A DNA stretch of 44,103 nucleotides from Gracilibacillus halotolerans (GTDB lineage Bacteria; Bacillota; Bacilli; Bacillales; Amphibacillaceae): positions 1-44,103 of the forward strand of contig NZ_JACHON010000021.1 in NCBI RefSeq assembly GCF_014206945.1, given 5' to 3'. Position numbers and translations under genes: made by a program. This document shows positions 15,635 through 23,569 of this stretch, piece after piece. The notes under the pieces were generated by a model that worked only from the letters and a program-made list of their open reading frames with translations, made no database searches and was not told the DNA's origin. Each line of letters begins with the position of its first letter. Position 1 is the first letter of the stretch.

Positions 15635-16886
15635 ACTTCTTCAAAATGTAATTGCTTGTTTTTTCTTTAATGAGCACCATTTGCTTCAAATAGTCAGCGG
15701 ACTGCTTGTACATTCTCATACGATAACAAATATCCTGCAAGAGTCCATAACATTTATATTTCTCATGCAAATCAGCATTGTCCTTAAAGTATGGGATGAT
15801 TTTATTTAGCAATAATTGTATCGTATTCGAGGTATATAATTGATTATGAATTTCTAGTTCCAAAAGTAATGTTTTGTATTGATATTTTTGGTTACTTGCG
15901 AGCTTCTTGATTGTACGAATATAATCTAATGCGTTTTGTTCACGATTTAATTTCCAAAATATTTTTGCTGTTAAATACAAATACTTAACAGTAAAATGGG
16001 TTTCTTTTTCACTTACTTTTGCAGAACGTAAAAGTCGTATCGCTTCCTCATAATCGTTCTGTGCATAATGAATCTGAGCTAAGTAGTAGTATATCAGCTC
16101 TGTTTTTATCATATAATCTTTATGATAGGGGCTATCAAGAATTTGGTTGAATTCCTCTTTCGCTTGTTCATATTCGTGGGTTTTCAGTAGATTAATCGCG
16201 GTGATAATTCGTATTTGTAGCATTTTAGCTATCTGGAAATCGCTTTGCAATAATTGATTTGCTTTTTCGATATGTTTATTGGATTCCGAAACGAAGTTTA
16301 ATTTCGAGTATAGCATGGCGAAGAAAAGGTGGTATTCCATATCTTCTCCTTGTTTATGTTTGGTTGCTTGCTCCATTGCCTTATGTGCAGATAATAATTG
16401 ATCTGTTTGTATATAGTGATGAGCAAGGGATTTATAAAATAGAAATAATCCTGTAGAGGTTAATTGAAGAGCATTCTTGCTGATTTGAGGCAAAAGCTTT
16501 TTTGCTTCTGTAATGTTTAGTTCTAGGGTCGCATGATAGAAACGATATAATCGGAACAAAAAAGAAACTTGTGCTGCCTGCGAAATGGGGAGTAGTCTTT
16601 GTAGTTCGCTCAGAAGATATTCAGACTTTTGTTTATTTCGTTGGGATAAGGATAGATACAAATTTTGAAAAAGTTGTTCTGGAACTTTATTATGATGTGG
16701 TGCGTTAAATTCTTTAACATCAAAAACATAACGGAATTTTGCTAAGAATTTGTTATTGAGTGGGATACTACCACTCTCCAATTTACTAATGTAAGAATGA
16801 GAATAGCCTAAACGTTCTGCAATTTCTTGTTGGGTTAATTGACGATCCACTCTGAATTGCTTTATCCATAGTCGTGTTTCAAGCAA
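15633..16886 (-). CDS. XRE-HTH transcriptional regulator with TPR repeats (RRNPP-like)
   Basis: Cytoplasmic regulator of 417 residues. An N-terminal XRE helix-turn-helix (about residues 7-62, with L-T-Q-Q-E-I-A-E-R-L-G-Y-S and Y-I-S-K-L-E-S-G) is followed by about 340 residues of TPR-like helical repeats rich in Tyr, Leu and Ala. This layout is that of RRNPP regulators such as PlcR, which bind short exported peptides, and of peptide-independent relatives. Translation must begin at TTG 16886 because a stop codon directly precedes it and the HTH starts within ten residues. I found no convincing signal-peptide pheromone gene next to it. Target genes are unknown. Confidence 0.8.
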   Translation of the reverse strand: MLETRLWIKQFRVDRQLTQQEIAERLGYSHSYISKLESGSIPLNNKFLAKFRYVFDVKEFNAPHHNKVPEQLFQNLYLSLSQRNKQKSEYLLSELQRLLPISQAAQVSFLFRLYRFYHATLELNITEAKKLLPQISKNALQLTSTGLFLFYKSLAHHYIQTDQLLSAHKAMEQATKHKQGEDMEYHLFFAMLYSKLNFVSESNKHIEKANQLLQSDFQIAKMLQIRIITAINLLKTHEYEQAKEEFNQILDSPYHKDYMIKTELIYYYLAQIHYAQNDYEEAIRLLRSAKVSEKETHFTVKYLYLTAKIFWKLNREQNALDYIRTIKKLASNQKYQYKTLLLELEIHNQLYTSNTIQLLLNKIIPYFKDNADLHEKYKCYGLLQDICYRMRMYKQSADYLKQMVLIKEKTSNYILKK

Positions 16887-17025
16887 CTACCTCAAAGCTC
16901 CCTTCGTAAAATAGTATATTTTTTGGTTCATTAAATAATAGGAATAACTATTTTAGTTCTATTGACCCCCTCCTTTTTTATCATTCATTTAATATTATTC
17001 GTTAGAAAATGACAAATTCCTTCTT

Positions 17026-17199
17026 TTATTTTGAAATTTTATAATATTTACCAATCCATTCAACTAGGAAGCAAATTATTAGAACAATACAGACTAAAAT
17101 AAATCCTTTCACACCGATTAGTGGTAGGACAAGGATAATAACTGGTATAAGCAGTAAGAATAAAAGCATCATGCCTCCGATGAACAAAATTCCATTCAT
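17026..17199 (-). CDS. Small membrane protein (57 aa)
   Basis: The minus-strand frame from ATG 17199 encodes 57 residues starting M-N-G-I-L-F-I-G-G-M. There are two hydrophobic segments (about 3-28 and 31-46) and a basic tail, K-Y-Y-K-I-S-K. An AAGGG site lies about nine bases upstream. I recognise no family; it resembles other short Bacillus membrane peptides of unknown function. It stands alone between the XRE regulator and a divergent nitroreductase gene. Confidence 0.5.
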   Translation of the reverse strand: MNGILFIGGMMLLFLLLIPVIILVLPLIGVKGFILVCIVLIICFLVEWIGKYYKISK

Positions 17200-17338
17200 A
17201 GTAGTCAGCCCTTTTTAGGTATTTGCCTATAGTTTATGTAGAATTTATGGAAGAGGTGACTCACTGTGAGGGGCAAGTGCATTTACTTTGAGGAGGCGTT
17301 TTGTATCCTCTATAATTTAAAAGGAAGGAGAGATAGAA

Positions 17339-17902
17339 ATGAACATAGAAAAATATCGACAGGCAGAATATGAGATAGACAGCTTATTCCTTGAACGTTG
17401 GTCTCCGCGCTCATTTTCTGATAAACAAGTAGATGAGAAAACATTATGGAGTTTATTTGAAGCGGCTCGCTGGTCACCATCGGCAATGAACTCGCAGCCA
17501 TGGCGTTTCATCGTAGCGCGTAAGAAGGAAGAATTAGAAAAATTTAATTCATTTATATTAGAAGGAAATCGAATCTGGTGTGAAAAGGCTCCAGTGTTAG
17601 CATTAATCATCTCAGATAAAGAAGCTGGTGCAAACCATGCATTTGATACTGGTGCCGCATGGCTCGCATTAGCTCTTCAAGCAAAAATGAAGGGCTTAAT
17701 TACACACCCGATGAGTGGAATCAATAAAGAGAAAGCACGAGATGTATTACATATACCGGAACAATTTGAGATACAAGCTCTCGTAGCTATCGGATATCAG
17801 GACGTTAGAGAAAAGTTGGCTCCAGCCTTACAAGAAAGAGAACAACCTTCTCCACGTCGCCCTATAGCTGAATCCATTATCGAAGGCTCGTTTAAAGAAT
17901 AG
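17339..17902 (+). CDS. Nitroreductase family protein
   Basis: An FMN-dependent NAD(P)H oxidoreductase of the nitroreductase family, cytoplasmic, probably a homodimer. The FMN-binding R-W-S-P-R-S-F and the following A-A-R-W-S-P-S-A-M-N-S-Q-P-W-R-F motif are clear, as are D-T-G-A-A-W-L-A-L-A-L-Q-A in the middle and V-A-I-G-Y near the C-terminus. Length (187 residues) is usual. The ATG at 17339 follows AAGGAGAG. The physiological substrate (quinone, nitro compound or other) cannot be deduced. It is a single-gene unit ending in a strong terminator. Confidence 0.9.
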   Translation: MNIEKYRQAEYEIDSLFLERWSPRSFSDKQVDEKTLWSLFEAARWSPSAMNSQPWRFIVARKKEELEKFNSFILEGNRIWCEKAPVLALIISDKEAGANHAFDTGAAWLALALQAKMKGLITHPMSGINKEKARDVLHIPEQFEIQALVAIGYQDVREKLAPALQEREQPSPRRPIAESIIEGSFKE

Positions 17903-17933
17903 ATCTAGTCTAACTAGGTCTATTCTTTCTTTA
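17894..17933 (+). terminator. Terminator after the nitroreductase gene
   Basis: AAAGAATAGATCTAGT at 17894-17909 pairs with ACTAGGTCTATTCTTT at 17913-17928, overlapping the stop codon and followed by CTTTAA. Confidence 0.8.
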
Positions 17934-17958
17934 AGAGTGTCATCCTCATGGAGATTAT

Positions 17959-18552
17959 TTATGAATGTAATACTGGCTGCAATTCTACATCTTTTGATTC
18001 TGAAGCGCGCAATTCTTTAAAATACTTATGTATTTCCATCCAATTATTCACTTTAATATGTTTTGTTCTACTACCTTCATTATGATAGGCTTTATACAAG
18101 ATACCAGTGCCGCCTGTACTCGTAAATGCATCTAGCTGAGTCAGGGTATCATCAATTAGAAAGTCTGCTTGCACAACTTTTTTGTTCCCACAAAAGATAA
18201 AATAATGATGATTTAAAAATGGAAAGTGCTCTTGTAACCATTCAAACTTGTCCATAAAGGAGTGAGGGACCTCCATTGCAGCTGTTGCAATATAGATATC
18301 ATAATGTTCATTAAGCTCTTGAACAACGGGAACGGCAGATTCGATCACTTCTAAATCACGGAAAAATCCGGGTTTGTTAATTTCTTGTCCAATTTGCTGA
18401 ATCTCCTGGTGATTTAAAGAGTCCCAAATACTATTTCCGCGTAGTTTGTCTTCACTTAGAGCATATCCAAGCTCGTTTGCTGTTTGGAAGATTTTTTTAG
18501 ACGTATCTGCTAGAACTTCATCCATATCAATCGCAATACTTAATCTCTTCAC
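17959..18552 (-). CDS. 5'(3')-deoxyribonucleotidase (NT5C family, HAD superfamily)
   Basis: A HAD-type phosphatase of the 5' nucleotidase, deoxy (NT5C) family, which dephosphorylates deoxyribonucleoside monophosphates. The nucleophile motif D-M-D-E-V-L-A-D is at residues 9-16. A mid-protein T-A-A-M motif (I-Y-I-A-T-A-A-M), a lysine in N-K-K-V-V and the late acidic F-L-I-D-D-T-L motif complete the HAD set. GTG 18552 is the start, behind TAGGAGTGG. It is divergent from the phn regulator. A role in nucleotide pool control is inferred from the family. Confidence 0.85.
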   Translation of the reverse strand: MKRLSIAIDMDEVLADTSKKIFQTANELGYALSEDKLRGNSIWDSLNHQEIQQIGQEINKPGFFRDLEVIESAVPVVQELNEHYDIYIATAAMEVPHSFMDKFEWLQEHFPFLNHHYFIFCGNKKVVQADFLIDDTLTQLDAFTSTGGTGILYKAYHNEGSRTKHIKVNNWMEIHKYFKELRASESKDVELQPVLHS

Positions 18553-18712
18553 AAATCATCCACTCCTATCATAGTCTTACTTTCATTCTAGCTGGTAACT
18601 TTGTAAACATCTATATTTGTAAAGGATTCTTAACGTTCATTTAGAATACCTGTCCTAAATAAAAAGTTTGATAGAATATATACATACAGGGACAAAGTTA
18701 ATGGAGGCTACT

Positions 18713-19429
18713 ATGGAGAACAAAGAAATGCAAATAATTGATGATATCATGAATCGAATGATACAAAAGGAACTGCAACCAGGAGAAAAACTTCCTTCTG
18801 AAAACAAACTAGCGGACAAATATCGCGTTCCAAGAATCACGGTACGTAATGCGCTGTTAAAATTGGAGGATAGAGGCCATATTTATTCCGTACAAGGGAA
18901 AGGTCGCTATCTGAAGGAAGAATCTATCCAAGTTCAATTACCACTCACAGGGAGTACAAGCTTCACGGAAAAAATGGAGAGTATGGGTTACGATTACTGC
19001 ACGAAAAACATTGACTTCACTCTAGTCCCATATAACTCAAAAATCTATTCGCACCTTCAAGCAAGTGAGTCGGATATCGTATATCGAATTGGTCGAATTC
19101 GTTATATTAATAAGGAACCGATTGCGATTCATTATTCCTATGTAAAGGAAGTAACTTTTCCAACAATCCAAAAAGACGGACCTAATATAAATTCGATGTT
19201 TGCCTATTATCGTAAGCACGGAATCAATGAATTTACGAGTAAGCAAACATTATTGAGTGTCACGTTTCCAACGTTGGAAGAACAGAAATTGCTAGCATGT
19301 AAAAGCATGGTACCACTTATGGTTGTGGAAACAGATAGTGTCGATAAAGAAACAGATATACTATTAGAATATACAAAAATTATATACCGTAGTGATCGGT
19401 TTAAATACGACATCACTATAAATGATTAA
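18713..19429 (+). CDS. phnF: GntR/HutC-family transcriptional regulator, PhnF-like
   Basis: DNA-binding regulator with an N-terminal GntR winged helix (L-P-S-E-N-K-L-A and P-R-I-T-V-R-N-A-L-L-K-L-E) and a C-terminal UTRA effector domain (I-Y-R-I-G-R-I-R-Y-like strand, then L-Y/E-Y-T-K-I-I-Y-R-S-D-R-F near the end). HutC-type members named PhnF control phosphonate or phosphate-linked genes, and the position directly before phnG supports that role. I use ATG 18713 behind GGAGG; ATG 18701 in the same frame is also possible. A terminator and a palindromic repeat stand between it and phnG, so it is probably not simply the first gene of the operon. The effector is unknown. Confidence 0.8.
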   Translation: MENKEMQIIDDIMNRMIQKELQPGEKLPSENKLADKYRVPRITVRNALLKLEDRGHIYSVQGKGRYLKEESIQVQLPLTGSTSFTEKMESMGYDYCTKNIDFTLVPYNSKIYSHLQASESDIVYRIGRIRYINKEPIAIHYSYVKEVTFPTIQKDGPNINSMFAYYRKHGINEFTSKQTLLSVTFPTLEEQKLLACKSMVPLMVVETDSVDKETDILLEYTKIIYRSDRFKYDITIND

Positions 19430-19433
19430 CAGG

Positions 19434-19470
19434 GAATCTATTCCGGTAAAAGGGATAGGTTCTTATTTTT
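19434..19470 (+). terminator. Terminator after phnF
   Basis: GAATCTATTCC at 19434-19444 pairs with GGGATAGGTTC at 19452-19462 (two G-T pairs) before TTATTTTTG. Confidence 0.7.
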
Positions 19471-19524
19471 GAGGATAAGGAAGGATATTTTTATTGCTAA
19501 AGCATTCGCCTGCGTTTTTCTAAT

Positions 19525-19640
19525 TGTCTAGCTCCAGCGCCTACCCCCTCGAGGTCTTAAGTAATGCTATTCTGTGGCAAAGAGCGCCACGCCAAGCCTT
19601 ACTTAAGCTTGTCGGGGCTGAACAAGGCGCCTGCGCTTTT
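19525..19640. repeat. GC-rich imperfect palindromic dispersed repeat
   Basis: A block of about 115 bases, much richer in GC than its surroundings. Its left half holds TAGCTCCAGCGCC and CCCCTCGAGG then CTTAAGTAA. Its right half mirrors this with TTACTTAAGC, TTGTCGGGGCTG and AAGGCGCCTGCGC. I recognise the sequence type from many Bacillaceae chromosomes, where such palindromes recur between genes. It can fold into a long RNA hairpin and may end transcription from phnF or be a small mobile repeat. Confidence 0.7.
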
Positions 19641-19646
19641 CCTATC

Positions 19647-19685
19647 TTTACAAATACTTTACCTTTTCTTAAAACACAGCAACTT
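19647..19685 (+). promoter_or_regulatory. Possible PhoP box upstream of phnG
   Basis: TTTACA (19647-19652), TTTACC (19658-19663) and TTAAAA (19669-19674), then a weaker CAACTT (19680-19685), lie exactly 11 bases apart. The Bacillus PhoP operator is a run of TTAACA-like hexamers on this spacing. Being 45-80 bases before phnG it could couple the C-P lyase genes to phosphate starvation. Confidence 0.4.
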
Positions 19686-19728
19686 GGCAACAAGTTACGA
19701 TAGGAACAAGAAGGAGGAGGTCGTAACG

Positions 19729-20151
19729 ATGAATAGGAGAAGAAGGACCGAAATCTTAATACAAGGTAAACCAAGTCTTGCTCAGAAATTGGCTGATGAG
19801 ATTAAAGAAAAGTATCTATGCCAAGAAGTCTCCGCACCGAAATATGGATTAACGATGATGAAAGTACGTGAAACAGCGAAGAATTCACTTTTTTATATCG
19901 GCGAAGTACTAGTAACCGAAGCGAAAGTAGCAATTAAACAGGAGATTGGCGTTGGAATCGTTATAGGGATGAAAGATGAACTAGCCACACATTTAGCGAT
20001 TATTGACGCAGCATATAATGCGGAGCTACCAGAAACAGCAAATTGGGAAGCGCCATTACTAGCAGAAGAGCAAGCCATACGAGAAGAAAAAATACACAAA
20101 CAAGCACAAATATTACGAACAAAAGTTCAATTTGAAACGATGGAAGTTTGA
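19729..20151 (+). CDS. phnG: C-P lyase core subunit PhnG
   Basis: Subunit of the PhnGHIJ carbon-phosphorus lyase core, which couples alkylphosphonate to the ribose of ATP and releases adenine before PhnJ breaks the C-P bond. The 140-residue product starts M-N-R-R-R-R-T-E-I-L and carries family segments A-P-K-Y-G-L-T-M-M-K-V-R-E-T-A, F-Y-I-G-E-V-L-V-T-E and the G-V-G-I-V-I-G-M-K-D-E-L-A stretch. The ATG at 19729 follows AAGGAGGAGG. It is the first gene of a tight seven-gene series; phnH starts 16 bases after its stop. Confidence 0.92.
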   Translation: MNRRRRTEILIQGKPSLAQKLADEIKEKYLCQEVSAPKYGLTMMKVRETAKNSLFYIGEVLVTEAKVAIKQEIGVGIVIGMKDELATHLAIIDAAYNAELPETANWEAPLLAEEQAIREEKIHKQAQILRTKVQFETMEV

Positions 20152-20167
20152 CAAGGGAGGAATGGCA

Positions 20168-20752
20168 GTGGCTTTAGATATCGTTCACGATACTCAAGAG
20201 ACATATCGGAAGGTACTCACTAGTATGTCGAGACCTGGAACAATTTCTACCGTAATAGGAGATATGGATAATCCATTTCCATGTCATTACGCAACATTTC
20301 TTACAATTTTAACGTTACTAGACAGAGAGGTATACTTTCATGTGATTTCTGATGGCGAAAATCTAAGTAAGGTAATTACAGATTATACATTGGCTCAGGA
20401 AACATCGATAGAAAATGCAGATTTTATCATCGTTCCAAATGGTACAAATGAAGAAGCGGTCATAGATGCAATGCAAAAGTGTAAAGTAGGGACATTGGAA
20501 GACCCACAAAATTCATCTACATGGATCATCGAACAAAATATGATCAGCGTAACTGGAACAATAACATTAACAGGACCAGGTATTAAGCATACAACGTCGT
20601 TACACCTTGATATTACTGCAGAGTTATTGGAAATGAGAAACCGTAGAGTGCAGGAATTCCCACTCGGTATAGATCTCATATTTACAGATCCCGTATCACT
20701 CGCCTGTATACCACGTACTACAAAAGTTTCTTTAGATGGAGGTGTTATCTAA
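20168..20752 (+). CDS. phnH: C-P lyase core subunit PhnH
   Basis: Structural subunit of the C-P lyase core complex. The start M-A-L-D-I-V-H-D-T-Q-E-T-Y-R-K and the following M-S-R-P-G-T-I are typical, as are the central D-F-I-I-V-P-N-G segment and the C-terminal E-F-P-L-G-I-D-L-I-F. I take GTG 20168, seven bases after GGGAGG; ATG 20162 would be only one base from that site and an ATG at 20132 would overlap phnG. The 194-residue length is normal. Its stop overlaps the phnI start codon by one base (TAATG), so translation is coupled. Confidence 0.92.
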   Translation: MALDIVHDTQETYRKVLTSMSRPGTISTVIGDMDNPFPCHYATFLTILTLLDREVYFHVISDGENLSKVITDYTLAQETSIENADFIIVPNGTNEEAVIDAMQKCKVGTLEDPQNSSTWIIEQNMISVTGTITLTGPGIKHTTSLHLDITAELLEMRNRRVQEFPLGIDLIFTDPVSLACIPRTTKVSLDGGVI

Positions 20753-21870
20753 TGGGATATGTTGCCGTGAAGGGTGGAACCAATGCAATTGAAGCATCCA
20801 TCCAGCGCCTTAAATACGAACGTTTAAAAGGCAAGGAAGTAATCGAGGTAGAGACGATATTAAAGACAATGCGTCAGCTTGTTGACCAAGTAATGTCCGA
20901 AGCAAGTTTGTACAGTCCCTATCTCGCAGCGCTGGCAATTAAACAGGCAGAAGGAAGTATGGAAGAGGCAGTCTTTTTACTTCGTGCTCATCGGTCAACA
21001 TTGCCTAGACTTTATTACAGTCAAACAGTAAATACCGAAGCAATGTTCGTAGAACGTAGAATATCCGCAAGTTTTAAAGACATACCAGGCGGACAAATTC
21101 TCGGTGCTACACACGATTATACGCATCGTCTTCTAGACTTTGATTTAGCAGCCGAAACGAAAGCAGATATCGAAAAATGGACGAATCAGTGGATGGAAGA
21201 AATAAAAGAGATAGAATCTCACGGTGAACTCAAACATTTTCCAAAAGTAGTGGACTATTTACGTGAGGAAGGATTATTTCCGACGTATCCTTTAAATAAT
21301 GAAAACCCAGACGATGTGACAAAGAAAAGCTTAGCATTTCCAGCATCTCGCAGTGAGCGACTGCAAATATTAACCCGTGGCCAAACTGGAGCAGTTACCT
21401 CCCTTGGATACGCGTCTTTACGAGGTTATGGCCAAGTACACCCAAATGTTGGCGAAGTCCGAGTGGGAGATGTACCGATTTATGTTGCGTCATCAAACGA
21501 AAATACAGAAGCCAAAGATGATGAGTATTATATTGGCGACGTAAAATTGACCGAGGTGGAATCTTTCGTTCCAGTTACAACAAAAAATGAGCGAAATGAA
21601 ATGGAATTAAATTTTGAAATTGGGTATGGCATATGCTACGGCCAGAACGAAACGAAGGCAATCGCGATGAGCATCCTCGATCAATGTCTAGAAAATCAAG
21701 ATAATCCTTTCTCAACACATGACGAGGAATTTGTCTTATATCATATTGATTCGGTTGAATCTACCGGGTTTATCTCACATTTGAAATTACCACACTATGT
21801 TACGTTTCAATCAAAATTAGATAGTGTGCGTAATGTGAAAAAAGGGAGGGCGGAAGATGAAAAAGCTTAA
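20752..21870 (+). CDS. phnI: C-P lyase core subunit PhnI (nucleosidase subunit)
   Basis: Core subunit that, with PhnG, PhnH and PhnL, attacks the ribose C1 of MgATP with phosphonate. The protein begins M-G-Y-V-A-V-K-G-G-T-N-A-I-E-A-S, the invariant PhnI N-terminus. It also shows Q-I-L-G-A-T-H-D-Y-T-H-R-L-L-D-F and G-Y-A-S-L-R-G-Y-G-Q-V-H-P-N-V-G-E-V-R, and the late I-G-Y-G-I-C-Y-G-Q-N-E-T-K-A-I-A-M. Length of 372 residues is complete. Its end overlaps phnJ by 14 bases. Confidence 0.95.
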   Translation: MGYVAVKGGTNAIEASIQRLKYERLKGKEVIEVETILKTMRQLVDQVMSEASLYSPYLAALAIKQAEGSMEEAVFLLRAHRSTLPRLYYSQTVNTEAMFVERRISASFKDIPGGQILGATHDYTHRLLDFDLAAETKADIEKWTNQWMEEIKEIESHGELKHFPKVVDYLREEGLFPTYPLNNENPDDVTKKSLAFPASRSERLQILTRGQTGAVTSLGYASLRGYGQVHPNVGEVRVGDVPIYVASSNENTEAKDDEYYIGDVKLTEVESFVPVTTKNERNEMELNFEIGYGICYGQNETKAIAMSILDQCLENQDNPFSTHDEEFVLYHIDSVESTGFISHLKLPHYVTFQSKLDSVRNVKKGRAEDEKA

Positions 21871-22726
21871 AACACATTTTGCTTTTCTAGATGAAGGATC
21901 CAAAAAGGAAATTCGCAGAGCTACATTAAAAGCTGTTGCGATTCCGGGTTATCAAGTTCCGTTTGCATCAAGAGAAATGCCAATTGGCCGTGGCTGGGGA
22001 ACGGGTGGTCTTCAATTGACACTATCGCTCGTTGGAAAAGAAGATGTTTTAAAGGTGATTGACCAAGGAGCGGATGAATCGGTTAACGCCGTTAGTATTA
22101 AAAAACTTGTTCACTCAACGACAAATGTAGAACTTACCGAAGCAACAGAGGATGCAACTCTTATCCAATCACGGCACCGCATTCCAGAAATTCCTTTAAC
22201 GAAGGATCAAATTTTAGTGCTACAGGTGCCGATGCCCGAACCTTTGAGGACATATGAAAAGAAAGAATATATCACCAAAATGCTTCATGCAGAAAAAGAG
22301 TACAGCGGAATTTGGCTCATGTTATTTGAACAGATTATGAAATATGGAAGAACGAGTACAGATGCAGACCACCCTGTTTTAGTTAACGAGCGATATGTGA
22401 TGGCGCCGAGCCCAATCCCACGTTTTGATAATCCGAAAATGCATCATTCGGAAGCATTGATTTTATTAGGTGCTGGTCGTGAAAAGAAAATTTATGCTGT
22501 TCCACCATATACAGATGTAGCTTCTTTAGCATTTGATGACTATGTCTTTCAGAAAGAAGACTTTTCTGGGGAAGCCTGTCATTTATGCGGAGCAACAGAT
22601 GTGTTTTTAGATGAGTTAGTAGATGATCATACAGGAAAAACAATCTACCAATGTAACGATACGAGCTATTGTGTAGATCGACTAAACAAATTGGAACAGG
22701 AAGAGGTGAGCACAGTTGATGCTTGA
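21857..22726 (+). CDS. phnJ: C-P lyase radical SAM subunit PhnJ
   Basis: The catalytic subunit that opens the carbon-phosphorus bond of ribose-1-phosphonate 5-phosphate by radical SAM chemistry, giving the alkane and a cyclic ribose phosphate. Four cysteines, C241, C244, C266 and C272, sit at the same residue numbers as the cluster and thiyl cysteines of the E. coli enzyme. The N-terminal F-A-F-L-D-E and R-E-M-P-I-G-R-G-W-G-T-G-G-L-Q motifs are also intact. The ribosome site GGGAGGGCGGAAG lies inside the end of phnI, and the gene overlaps phnK. Nothing suggests loss of function. Confidence 0.96.
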   Translation: MKKLKTHFAFLDEGSKKEIRRATLKAVAIPGYQVPFASREMPIGRGWGTGGLQLTLSLVGKEDVLKVIDQGADESVNAVSIKKLVHSTTNVELTEATEDATLIQSRHRIPEIPLTKDQILVLQVPMPEPLRTYEKKEYITKMLHAEKEYSGIWLMLFEQIMKYGRTSTDADHPVLVNERYVMAPSPIPRFDNPKMHHSEALILLGAGREKKIYAVPPYTDVASLAFDDYVFQKEDFSGEACHLCGATDVFLDELVDDHTGKTIYQCNDTSYCVDRLNKLEQEEVSTVDA

Positions 22727-23558
22727 AGAACCAATTCTATCTGTAAAGAATCTTTCAAAACAATTCGGTGATGGCTGTAGACGGTGTAGCGATCCGAGTA
22801 CGAGAGACTTAATCAAAAATTACTGTCCGAGTTGTGGCATGGTGTTTGCGTGTAGAGATATTTCTCTCGATTTGTATCCTGGAGAAATTTTAGGTGTAGT
22901 TGGGGAAAGTGGCAGTGGCAAATCGAGTTTAATGAAATGTTTGTATTTCGATTCAGACGTTACATCTGGTGAATTGTATCTTCAAGACGAAGAGTTTTAT
23001 GGACAAAATTTATGGACTTTATCTGCTCAGAAAAAAAGATATATTCGCAATCACAAATACGGAATGGTTTATCAAAATCCTGTCCACGGATTAAAAATGG
23101 ATTTTACTTCAATCGGAAATATTGCGGAGAAACTAATCGCAGCGGGAAATCGAAACGTTGACAATATGAAAATGGTAGGAGAGAAATTACTAGATACCGT
23201 CCATATTCCATTATTCCGTATGAAGGAGGAACCGAGGAATTTCTCAGGCGGAATGCAACAACGTGTACAAATCGCAAAAGCTTTATCGAATAACCCACCA
23301 GTTCTATTTTTAGACGAGGTTACAACTGGTCTAGATTTATCGGTTCAAGCAGACGTACTAGACCTAATTAAAAGAATACAAAGGGAATTTGGTATTAGCA
23401 TGATTGTCGTTTCCCATGATTTAGCTGTCATTCGAATGCTTGCGGATCGAACAATTGTCATGTTAAACGGTGAAGTTATTGAAAATGGTCTCACCGATCA
23501 AATTTTAGAAGACCCAATTCATCCATATACGCAAACGTTAGTCTATTCATTGTTATAG
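22719..23558 (+). CDS. phnK: C-P lyase ABC-type ATPase PhnK with Cys-rich insertion
   Basis: ABC-family ATPase that binds the C-P lyase core at PhnJ rather than a membrane transporter. Walker A is G-E-S-G-S-G-K-S-S, the signature F-S-G-G-M-Q-Q-R, Walker B V-L-F-L-D-E-V, and the switch histidine lies in V-V-S-H-D-L. Between the first strand and Walker A there is a segment with C20-x-x-C23 and C36-x-x-C39 plus C45, which the short enterobacterial PhnK lacks. It looks like a zinc-binding knuckle. The ATG at 22719 (after GAGGTGAG) overlaps phnJ by eight bases; TTG 22716 is an alternative. Confidence 0.93.
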   Translation: MLEEPILSVKNLSKQFGDGCRRCSDPSTRDLIKNYCPSCGMVFACRDISLDLYPGEILGVVGESGSGKSSLMKCLYFDSDVTSGELYLQDEEFYGQNLWTLSAQKKRYIRNHKYGMVYQNPVHGLKMDFTSIGNIAEKLIAAGNRNVDNMKMVGEKLLDTVHIPLFRMKEEPRNFSGGMQQRVQIAKALSNNPPVLFLDEVTTGLDLSVQADVLDLIKRIQREFGISMIVVSHDLAVIRMLADRTIVMLNGEVIENGLTDQILEDPIHPYTQTLVYSLL

Positions 23559-23569
23559 GGGGGATTTAC

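Noticed and set aside
16960-16985. Strong minus-strand AAGGAGGGGG-like site upstream of the XRE-TPR gene
   Set aside because: No ATG, GTG or TTG in useful distance opens a frame of more than about a dozen codons; not enough to claim a peptide gene.
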